Source: Virgibacillus salarius (GTDB lineage Bacteria; Bacillota; Bacilli; Bacillales; Amphibacillaceae). From it: a DNA stretch of 64,000 bases. The notes beneath the pieces were generated by a model that made no database searches, was not told the origin of the DNA, and saw only the letters and a list, made by a program, of their open reading frames with translations. Shown here one piece after another: positions 57,449-64,000 of the stretch. The stretch is taken from assembly GCF_039521925.1 (NCBI RefSeq), contig NZ_BAAACY010000008.1, forward strand, positions 1 through 64,000. Reading direction: 5' to 3'. The stretch's first letter is position 1; each line of letters begins with the position of its first letter. Position numbers and translations under genes: made by a program.

Positions 57449-58261
57449 TTATTCCTTCCCTAACGCTATGGATCGATCCCGTGCTGCTTGCACACACTCG
57501 ATGATTATTTGTTGAAATCCATTCTTCTTTAAAGATTCTAGACCCGCTTGCGTTGTTCCTGCTGGGCTCGTAATTTTTTTTCGTAATACATCAGCTGTAT
57601 CTTCAGATTGGCTAAGCATTTCACCAGCCCCAAGAATTGTTTGGGCAATTAAAGCCTTTGCCGTATCCTTATGCAACCCAGAATCAACGGCTGCTTTTTC
57701 CATTGCTTCTACCAAATAATAAATATACGCCGGGCCGCTTCCAGAAATTGCTGTTACCATATGCATATCTTCCTCATCAACTACTACCGTTGTTCCAATC
57801 GTATTAAATAGCGTAACTGCTTCCTGAACATGATCCTTACTTACACCTTTTCCAGCAGAGATAGCAGTTGCAGATTCACCAATAGATGCTGAAGTGTTTG
57901 GCATTGCTCGAATAACTGGTACGTTTATACCGATAAATTGTTTTATAGCTGTAGTAGAAATACCTGCTGTTACAGATATAATTAATTGATTCGCTGTAAT
58001 ATAGTCCTTAATAGAATCGATGGCTTGCTCTATATCGTATGGTTTGGTAGCCAAAATAATTATGTCTGTATCTGTTGTTATCTTTTCTTTATCCATTACG
58101 CTATTAATTTGATACCTTTTCTCTAGTCGAGAAATTCGCTCCTGATTACTTCGATTGGTTACTGAAATATGATTATTATCTACGATCTCTGCCCGAACCA
58201 TTCCTGATATAATTGCTTCAGCCATTGATCCTGCTCCGATGAATGCGATTTTTTTATCCAT
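57449..58261 (-). CDS. proC: Pyrroline-5-carboxylate reductase
   Basis: The N-terminus DKKIAFIGAGSMAEAIISGM is the NADPH-binding Rossmann motif and the C-terminal half has AISGSGPAYIYYLVEAMEKAAVDSGL and ITSPAGTTQAGLESL, the P5CR signature. It makes proline from pyrroline-5-carboxylate. The ATG at 58261 is eight bases after AGGAGG. It is preceded by a proline-specific T-box. Confidence 0.95.
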   Translation of the reverse strand: MDKKIAFIGAGSMAEAIISGMVRAEIVDNNHISVTNRSNQERISRLEKRYQINSVMDKEKITTDTDIIILATKPYDIEQAIDSIKDYITANQLIISVTAGISTTAIKQFIGINVPVIRAMPNTSASIGESATAISAGKGVSKDHVQEAVTLFNTIGTTVVVDEEDMHMVTAISGSGPAYIYYLVEAMEKAAVDSGLHKDTAKALIAQTILGAGEMLSQSEDTADVLRKKITSPAGTTQAGLESLKKNGFQQIIIECVQAARDRSIALGKE

Positions 58262-58328
58262 TTCCAATTACCTCCTAGATTAAATTCAATACGTTCCGTT
58301 AGATACTTACTACTTATTTGTTTTTCCA

Positions 58329-58604
58329 AAAAGAAAAGCTCCTTTCATCCTTCAAATAAGGACGAAAAGAGCATTTCCGCGGTACCACCTAAATTGACAT
58401 AGCTAACCTATGCCCAGCTTTTATTGTTAACACAGTCTTCATCTGCGGTCAGTTTTTATTCTAACGGCTCCTGGATAGGTTCATACAAGTCGTTTACGTC
58501 TGGGATCTTTCAGCCGATGGATCCCTTTCTCTTTCGTACGCCCGCTGCATTACTGGTCCAATCACTGCCTTTTTAAAATATTATTTGGTTAGATATGTAC
58601 TATA
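58329..58604 (-). promoter_or_regulatory. T-box riboswitch of proC (specifier CCU, proline), with promoter and terminator
   Basis: On the minus strand: promoter TTGACA (58622-58627) with TATAGT (58599-58604), 17-base spacer; Stem I with GAA followed by CCT (58477-58479) as specifier, a proline codon; the T-box core AGGTGGTACCGCG (about 58378-58390); and a terminator stem (GCTC.TTTCGTCCTT / AAGGATGAAAGGAGC) followed by TTTTCTTTTT. Uncharged tRNA-Pro should allow readthrough into proC. Confidence 0.93.
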
Positions 58605-58693
58605 TGCTGAAATGCTTCAAATGTCAAGAAAACGTGTAATTTAGGTTAAATTAAGCTAAACTAAAAATAATCATCAAGGAAAGAAGGGCTAAC

Positions 58694-59437
58694 ATGGCTA
58701 ATTCAATAAATCAAATTCAGCAGCTTAAACAAATTCGCGATCAAATGACACGTTTTATGATGACCTATAAATTTGGTCTTGATGAAATTAACACAAAGCT
58801 TCAGATCCTTCAGGAGGAATTTCAGCATTTCCATGACTATAATCCGATTGAGCATATTAAATCAAGGATAAAATCTCCAGAAAGTATTCTAAAAAAAATG
58901 TACCGAAAAAATCTAGATATTTCACTTGAATCCATTAGAGAAAATATCCATGACATTGTAGGTATTCGTATTGTTTGTTCGTTTATTTCTGATATTTATC
59001 GCGTTAGCGAAATGATTCAGCAGCAAAAGGACATAACCGTGATTTCCTGTAAAGATTATATAAAACATCCTAAATCCACCGGTTATCAAAGTCTCCACCT
59101 TATTCTTTCGATACCTGTGTTTATGTCAGATCGTGAAGAACATGTATATGTAGAAATTCAAATTCGTACCGTTGCTATGGATTTTTGGGCAAGTCTTGAG
59201 CATAAGATTTACTATAAGTATAATAAAGTAATTCCTGATCATTTATCAAAAGAATTAACGGATGCTGCGAAAGTAGCATCAGACCTCGATTTACGAATGG
59301 AACAATTACATAATGAAGTGAACCATATAAAAGCACAGGAAGGTGAAGACAACGATTTACAATTATTAAAAATAGCTAATGAAAGCTTTGCACTTCCTCG
59401 TAAACTTCTCGAATCATTTATAAAAGAAACGAAATAA
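58694..59437 (+). CDS. Small alarmone synthetase, YwaC/SasA (RelP) type
   Basis: The 247-residue protein has the synthetase core with MTYKFGLDEINTKLQIL, NPIEHIKSRIKSPESILKKM, IHDIVGIRIVCSFISDIYRV, STGYQSLHLI, YVEIQIRTVAMDFWASLEHKIYYK; the order and wording follow B. subtilis YwaC rather than YjbM. It makes (p)ppGpp and is induced by wall stress in B. subtilis. Compare with the phage toxSAS. Confidence 0.9.
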   Translation: MANSINQIQQLKQIRDQMTRFMMTYKFGLDEINTKLQILQEEFQHFHDYNPIEHIKSRIKSPESILKKMYRKNLDISLESIRENIHDIVGIRIVCSFISDIYRVSEMIQQQKDITVISCKDYIKHPKSTGYQSLHLILSIPVFMSDREEHVYVEIQIRTVAMDFWASLEHKIYYKYNKVIPDHLSKELTDAAKVASDLDLRMEQLHNEVNHIKAQEGEDNDLQLLKIANESFALPRKLLESFIKETK

Positions 59438-59471
59438 GCAAACTTCAACAATTCCGTTTCCATATACAGCG

Positions 59472-59502
59472 AAAAAAACCGCTACATGGTAACGGTTTTT
59501 TT
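59472..59502 (+). terminator. Terminator of the alarmone synthetase gene
   Basis: AAAAAACCG and CGGTTTTTT form the stem, followed by TTTAT. Confidence 0.85.
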
Positions 59503-59533
59503 ATCTCCAAAATTTTATGCGCTATTTTATAAA

Positions 59534-59626
59534 TGGAGGAGGTAGAGGGATTCGAACCCCCGCGGGCTGTTACACCCCTGTCGGTTTTCAAGACCGATCC
59601 CTTCAGCCAGACTTGGGTATACCTCC
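59534..59626 (-). tRNA. tRNA-Ser (anticodon UGA)
   Basis: The 93-base gene, including an encoded CCA, has acceptor GGAGGTA/TACCTCC, anticodon loop CTTGAAA (UGA), a long variable arm and T-arm GGGGGTTCGAATCCCTC. The base before CCA reads T, unusual since serine tRNAs normally have G73. Confidence 0.93.
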
Positions 59627-59905
59627 GTGACAACAAAATATAATATACCATGCATAAATAAGCTTGTCAATGACAATAATCCATTTCGGAAATTTCCGTC
59701 ATTTACAGATGTGTATATTTGAATTCACTTCATACATGCTTATCACTAAAAACCTCTATAAACAAAGTGAAAGTTCAATTCAATAGAGAAATTACTGTAT
59801 GCGGATAACCGAACACTCTGGATCCAAAAAGGCTAGTTGAATCGTTAAAAATTATGGAGGAAATGAGAATGTTATCTTCATTCCCCCATATTCCCATTAT
59901 CCCTA
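59627..59905. other. Intergenic region between tRNA-Ser and the amidohydrolase gene
   Basis: It is AT-rich; I see no gene or clear terminator. A short frame starting near 59869 after GGAGG overlaps the amidohydrolase end on the other strand and is not convincing. Confidence 0.4.
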
Positions 59906-61120
59906 TTATGCTTGAGTTCTTTCAACATATTCTTCATAAATACGTGCATAGACTGCTTTATCGGTAATAAGCTTTAAAGCAGTAAATGCGGATGCCTTGG
60001 CTGCAACAATGAGAGCCTCATCAGCCTGCTTTGATTTAGCAGCTTCACGAAAGGCTACGGTATGACCAACTAAGTCACTAGAACCAATTTTAATATGCGG
60101 ATGGATTGTTGGAACAATCTGACTAATATTTCCTGTATCTGTTGATCCCAACGTTTTTCTTTCTTCTGTGTTAACTGTCTCCCCTAATTCTTCGACGACT
60201 TCTTTAAAAACGTCATCAAAACTACGATTTATAATAAAATTATCGACCTCATTTTGAAATGGGGTAACCTTCAGCTGTGAACCAGTTGCTAAAGCCGCTC
60301 CTTCAGCAATCGACTTAACCCGATCAGTTACTTCATTTAATGTATTTCTCGATGCTGCTCGGATGAAAAATCGTGCCTTTGCATATTCAGGAACCACATT
60401 AGGAGCATGACCACCATCTGTAATAATTCCATGAATACGTACATCACTTGGTACATGCTGACGTAAAGCATTTATCCCGTTAAACAATTGGATCACACCA
60501 TCCAATGCATTTATTCCTTCTTCTGGATGCGCTGATGCATGAGCTGGCTTCCCAAGAAATTCGAAATCTAATGGATCTACAGCTAAGCTTGGTGACGTTA
60601 GACTAGTTTCGGCACCTGGATGTACGATAATTGCAGCATCAAGCTGGTCAACAAGCCCTCCCTTTACAAAACTTCCTTTCGCACTGCCATTAGGTCCACC
60701 TTCCTCAGCTGGTGTTCCTAATACAACTAAATTCCCACCAATTTCATCAATTACTTTACTTAGACCAATTGCAGCAGCAATACTGGTGGCGCCTATCACA
60801 TTATGGCCACATGCATGCCCAATTCCAGGCAACGCATCATATTCCGCTAAAAATCCAATGGTCCGTCCTTTAACTCTACCATGTTTCTTTGCGATAAACG
60901 CTGTTTGGTGCCCGGCTATATCTTTTTCAACGTCAAAGCCTTCCTCAACTAAAATATCTGTTAATGTTTTAGCTGCAAAGAATTCCTGATTTCCGATTTC
61001 TGGGTTCTCATGTATGGTATGACTAATCCCTATATATCTTTCTTTATTCGCATCAATATAAGTTGCAATTCGCTTTTTAAGTTCCACAATATTACCTGTA
61101 ACGATAGTCATCTTCTTCAC
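59906..61120 (-). CDS. M20-family amidohydrolase (N-acyl amino acid/aminobenzoyl-glutamate hydrolase type)
   Basis: The 404-residue protein has the M20D metal motifs: GFLAEYDALPGIGHACGHNVIGA, TPAEEGG, GRTIGF, and KIGSSDLVGHTVAFREAA near the end. It probably removes an acyl group from an amino acid. As last gene of a methionine uptake operon under SAM control it may act on N-acyl-methionine or a related compound; that is inference. Confidence 0.87.
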   Translation of the reverse strand: MKKMTIVTGNIVELKKRIATYIDANKERYIGISHTIHENPEIGNQEFFAAKTLTDILVEEGFDVEKDIAGHQTAFIAKKHGRVKGRTIGFLAEYDALPGIGHACGHNVIGATSIAAAIGLSKVIDEIGGNLVVLGTPAEEGGPNGSAKGSFVKGGLVDQLDAAIIVHPGAETSLTSPSLAVDPLDFEFLGKPAHASAHPEEGINALDGVIQLFNGINALRQHVPSDVRIHGIITDGGHAPNVVPEYAKARFFIRAASRNTLNEVTDRVKSIAEGAALATGSQLKVTPFQNEVDNFIINRSFDDVFKEVVEELGETVNTEERKTLGSTDTGNISQIVPTIHPHIKIGSSDLVGHTVAFREAAKSKQADEALIVAAKASAFTALKLITDKAVYARIYEEYVERTQA

Positions 61121-61140
61121 CTCTCTATATTATTATTTGT

Positions 61141-61959
61141 CTAATGTCCTATTTCATTTAACGGTACGAACGTTGGAATTGAATTTCCGTCTCTTTCTTT
61201 TTCTATAAAATTCGCAACATCCTCGGTTTGATAAATATCTGCTAATTTCTTCAACACTTCATCATCTTGATCCTCTTTTTGGACAGCGATGATATTTATA
61301 TATGGCGTTGCTGTTTCATCTTCATGGTAAATGGAATCATCTAACGGGCTAAAACCTGCATCAACTGCAATCCCATTATTAATAATAGAAGCATCGACAT
61401 CAGGTAAAACACGCGGTGTTTGACCAGCCACTAGCAATTCAAATTGAAGATTCTTTGGATTCTCAACAATCTTATCTAATGAACCATTGCCATCAAATCC
61501 TTCTTCTAACGTTATCAACCCTGCGTCCTGTAACAACAATAGACCTCTCCCCATATTTGTTGCCTCTTTTGCTAAGGCAATGGTTCCACCTTCTGGAATA
61601 TCTTCTGGACGATCATGCTTTTCAGAATATAAGCCCATTGGAGCAATAACTGTTGTTGCAATTGGGGTTAAATCTAAATGATGTTCTTCAATAAAAGCAT
61701 CAAAATAAGATACCGTCTGAAAAGCATTTGCATCGATTTCCCCCTCAGCTAATGCTAAGTTGGGCTGAACATAGTCAGAAAAACGAACGATTTCGACATC
61801 TATCCCTTCTTTTTTTGCTTTTTCTGCCACGTAATCCCAAATGGCTGTATCTGATCCACTAATCCCGACTTTCACTGTTGTAGCTGCATCACTACTCGAA
61901 CATGCTGTGATAATGCTTGTCAATATAATCAATAAAAAACGGATGGTTATTCTTTTCAT
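61141..61959 (-). CDS. metQ: Methionine ABC transporter substrate-binding lipoprotein
   Basis: The 272-residue protein has a lipobox (IITAC), then VKVGISGSDTAIWDYVAEKAKKEGIDVEIVRFSDYVQPNLALAEGEIDANAFQ, the NlpA/MetQ signature. It binds D/L-methionine or its oxide at the outer membrane face for MetP/MetN. Confidence 0.93.
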   Translation of the reverse strand: MKRITIRFLLIILTSIITACSSSDAATTVKVGISGSDTAIWDYVAEKAKKEGIDVEIVRFSDYVQPNLALAEGEIDANAFQTVSYFDAFIEEHHLDLTPIATTVIAPMGLYSEKHDRPEDIPEGGTIALAKEATNMGRGLLLLQDAGLITLEEGFDGNGSLDKIVENPKNLQFELLVAGQTPRVLPDVDASIINNGIAVDAGFSPLDDSIYHEDETATPYINIIAVQKEDQDDEVLKKLADIYQTEDVANFIEKERDGNSIPTFVPLNEIGH

Positions 61960-62045
61960 GCTGTTCTCTCCTTATTTTTAAATACGTTACTTAACGATAA
62001 ATGCTTTAAAAAATAGCTAGAAAAAAGCGTTCAAATTAATAGTCA

Positions 62046-62696
62046 TTACCGACGTCTAATTTTTTTAGAAATGAAATTGCCTGTAGATTGTAAGCCTTGA
62101 ACCATAATAACGAGAATCCCTACGGTGATAATCATAACCAATGTATCAAAGCGTTGATATCCGTAAGTAATAGCTAAGTCGCCAAGGCCTCCACCCCCTA
62201 CTGCACCTGCCATGGCAGATGCACCTACGAGTCCAATGGTGGCAATCGTAATACCCAATAACAAGGAGCTAAGCGCTTCTGGAATAAGGAAGCGCATAAT
62301 TATCTGTTTAGGTGTTGCACCCATAGCCTGTGCTGCCTCCATCACACCTGGATCAACCTCTAGTAGTGAATTTTCTATTAATCGAGCAATATATGGGCCA
62401 GCATATAAAATCATTGGAACAATAGCTGCCGCAGTTCCAATTGAAGTTCCAACTACCAAACGAGTAAATGGTATGACAGCAACCATTAAGATAATAAACG
62501 GAATAGATCGGAACACATTTATAATGGCATTTAATACGGTAAAAACTGCTTTATTTTCCCATAAATGACCTTTTCTTGTGACAACAAGTAAAATCCCTAA
62601 GATTAGACCAATTACAAACGAAAAAAGCAAGGAAACGCCAACCATTACAATAGTCTCCCATAATGCTTCCACAATTTGTTGACCATTAACTAACAT
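62046..62696 (-). CDS. metP: Methionine ABC transporter permease
   Basis: The 216-residue protein has five to six helices and the MetI-type EAA loop (EAAQAMGATPKQIIMRFLIPEALSSLL). It overlaps metN by 11 bases. Confidence 0.94.
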   Translation of the reverse strand: MLVNGQQIVEALWETIVMVGVSLLFSFVIGLILGILLVVTRKGHLWENKAVFTVLNAIINVFRSIPFIILMVAVIPFTRLVVGTSIGTAAAIVPMILYAGPYIARLIENSLLEVDPGVMEAAQAMGATPKQIIMRFLIPEALSSLLLGITIATIGLVGASAMAGAVGGGGLGDLAITYGYQRFDTLVMIITVGILVIMVQGLQSTGNFISKKIRRR

Positions 62697-63717
62697 CTGC
62701 TAGCACCTCCTTTACCGTTACCTTCTGTTGGTGAATATGCATGATAGCACGATTTATTTCATTTTCATCACCATCTAGTTTGACGATTAAATTGCCAAAT
62801 GGTGTTCCCTGTAGCTCCGTAATACTGCCAAATAACACATTTACATCAACCGCATATTGCTTAGCAATTTCTGATAATAGCGGTCGTCCCGTCGATTCCC
62901 CAAGGAATACAATTCGATAAATTTTCTGACGTTGATCCAGCACTTTTAACAGCTCATATACGGATCTAGGAATATCATCATGCATCACAGACCGTACAAA
63001 TTTATGTGCAATCTCTGTCTTTGGCTGTGCAAACACTTCGAATACGGAACCTGCTTCTACTACTTTCCCCTCATCCAATACCGCTACCTTATCGCAAATC
63101 TCGCGAATAACCCCCATTTCATGCGTAATAATCAAAATGGTTAGGTTATATTCTTCATTTATCTTCTTTAGCAGCTGTAAAATTGATTTCGTAGTTTCTG
63201 GATCTAGTGCTGAAGTTGCTTCGTCACATAATAATACCTTTGGCTTCGTAGCAAGGGCACGAGCAATTCCTACACGCTGCTTTTGTCCACCAGATAGTTG
63301 ATCTGGATAATTATCTGCTTTATCTTTTAATCCAACAAACTCTAGTAGTTCTATAACCCGACGCTTCACTTCATCTTTTGGTACATTAGCAAGTAATAAC
63401 GGCATCGCTACATTTGCGAATACTGTTTTAGCATTTAATAAATTAAAATGCTGAAAAATCATCCCGATGCTTCGTTTAGCTTCACGTAGATCCTTTGGAG
63501 AAAGGCTTAGCAAATCTTGATTATTAACCGTTACTTTTCCCGAAGAGGGACGTTCTAATAGGTTCACACAACGAATAAGGGAACTTTTCCCAGCACCACT
63601 AAAACCGATAACACCAAAGATTTCACCTTTTTCAATGTGCAAATTCACATCTTCTAATGCCTTTATTTGTTGTTGCTTTCCATTATAAATTTTACTTACA
63701 CGTTCAAACGTAATCAT
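62686..63717 (-). CDS. metN: Methionine ABC transporter ATPase
   Basis: The 343-residue protein has Walker A GFSGAGKSS (about 38-46), signature LSGGQKQR, Walker B VLLCDEATSALD, H-loop THEMG, and a C-terminal NIL regulatory domain (about 265-343). GGAGTGA precedes the ATG. First gene of the S-box-controlled operon. Confidence 0.96.
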   Translation of the reverse strand: MITFERVSKIYNGKQQQIKALEDVNLHIEKGEIFGVIGFSGAGKSSLIRCVNLLERPSSGKVTVNNQDLLSLSPKDLREAKRSIGMIFQHFNLLNAKTVFANVAMPLLLANVPKDEVKRRVIELLEFVGLKDKADNYPDQLSGGQKQRVGIARALATKPKVLLCDEATSALDPETTKSILQLLKKINEEYNLTILIITHEMGVIREICDKVAVLDEGKVVEAGSVFEVFAQPKTEIAHKFVRSVMHDDIPRSVYELLKVLDQRQKIYRIVFLGESTGRPLLSEIAKQYAVDVNVLFGSITELQGTPFGNLIVKLDGDENEINRAIMHIHQQKVTVKEVLADVS

Positions 63718-63743
63718 GATGTATCACTCCTTTATGTCTGTAC

Positions 63744-63894
63744 TAAAAATGCCTCTTCAGTTAAGAAGAGGCATCCATATACTATCCTCTTCTTATCTTT
63801 CAAGCTCTTAGCTTGCTGGATTTGGCACAGTACTTCATAGAGTCTGTTGCCGAGGTTTCAAAGGGCCAGTCCCTCCACCTCTCTGGATAAGAAG
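63744..63894 (-). promoter_or_regulatory. SAM-I (S-box) riboswitch of the met operon
   Basis: On the minus strand the aptamer (63789-63894) contains CTTATCCAGAGAGGTGGAGG, CTGGCCC, AAACCTCGGCAACAG and GTGCCAAATCC, all S-box signatures, closed by P1 CTTCTTATC/GATAAGAAG. It is followed by an intrinsic terminator (ATGCCTCTTC/GAAGAGGCAT, then TTTTT) at 63744-63774. SAM binding should cause termination before metN. Confidence 0.96.
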
Positions 63895-63920
63895 TTACGC
63901 TATAAAATTTTGTTCCGAAT

Positions 63921-64000
63921 AAAAAAATCCCTCCTTGTTTGTAAGAAGAGATTTCCATATCTATTGGCGCTCTCTTCTTATTTTCCAAGCACAAATGACT
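63921..64000 (-). promoter_or_regulatory. 3' end of a second S-box riboswitch with its terminator (cut by the window edge)
   Basis: On the minus strand the sequence GTGCTTGGAAAATAAGAAGAG matches the 3' end of an S-box aptamer. It is followed by AAATCTCTTCTT pairing with AAGGAGGGATTT and then TTTTTTT, a terminator, and the aptamer end AAGAAGAGA can pair with TCTCTTCTT as antiterminator. The aptamer 5' part lies outside the window. Confidence 0.8.

Noticed and set aside
59869..59960. Short plus-strand frame with a GGAGG site opposite the amidohydrolase end
   Set aside because: It overlaps the amidohydrolase coding strand and has low-complexity Ile/Pro content without further support.
1..64000. 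CRISPR array, rRNA genes, diversity-generating retroelement or retron
   Set aside because: No regularly spaced repeats, rRNA sequence or reverse transcriptase motifs were seen on either strand.

Overview
The window is low-GC Firmicutes DNA, most likely a Bacillaceae chromosome of the Oceanobacillus/Virgibacillus type. The signs are strong AGGAGG-type ribosome binding sites, frequent TTG and GTG starts, a BirA-type biotin operator, a T-box and S-box leaders, and a YwaC-type alarmone synthetase. The genus is an inference.

Left host flank (1-12598): the tail of an unidentified membrane protein gene, a sodium:dicarboxylate/glutamate symporter, a biotin cluster bioA-bioD-bioY-bioB behind a BirA operator (no bioF or bioW here), a DUF5068-like lipoprotein, a small hypothetical gene, a 14-TM MFS drug exporter divergent from a TetR regulator, a small membrane protein, and two decayed genes (a V8/glutamyl-endopeptidase remnant and a broken DUF3221-like lipoprotein).

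Prophage (12599-55192): a complete-looking siphophage genome inserted in the 3' end of a tRNA-Arg(CCU) gene, bounded by 75-bp identical attL and attR. Lysogeny genes read rightward near attR: CI-like repressor, lipoprotein, ImmA-like protease, integrase. The lytic programme reads leftward: Cro-like regulator, antirepressor, excisionase-like protein, small early genes, annealing protein plus PD-(D/E)XK exonuclease, replisome organizer and helicase loader, orphan cytosine methylase, dUTPase, RusA, ArpU-like late regulator, terminase, A118-like portal, MuF-like protein, scaffold, capsid, connectors, tail tube, tape measure, Dit, Tal, XhlA, holin, amidase. Accessory genes next to attL comprise an IS3/IS150-group insertion sequence, an SOS-controlled WYL/YolD pair, a membrane protein, and a toxin-antitoxin pair made of a RelA/SpoT-fold toxic alarmone synthetase (toxSAS) and a Panacea-domain antitoxin.

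The most notable points inside the prophage are these. (1) The toxSAS/Panacea pair. (2) A putative homing cassette: a PD-(D/E)XK nuclease and a divergent ribbon-helix-helix repressor with palindromic operators, lying between a truncated dUTPase 5' fragment and an intact dUTPase whose 5' end differs. (3) Matching 21-residue tails encoded in the -1 frame directly after the stop codons of both the capsid and the tail-tube genes, at the same G-run, which suggests programmed frameshifting. (4) A second conserved reading frame inside the cytosine methylase gene. (5) An insertion sequence lodged in the loop of a terminator hairpin. (6) A highly structured untranslated leader before the packaging genes.

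Right host flank (55193-64000): the intact tRNA-Arg, deoxyguanosine and deoxyadenosine/deoxycytidine kinases, a CXXC-type membrane protein, proC under a proline-specific T-box, a YwaC-type (p)ppGpp synthetase, tRNA-Ser(UGA), and a methionine uptake operon metN-metP-metQ plus an M20 amidohydrolase. That operon lies behind one complete SAM riboswitch, with the 3' end of a second one upstream at the window edge.
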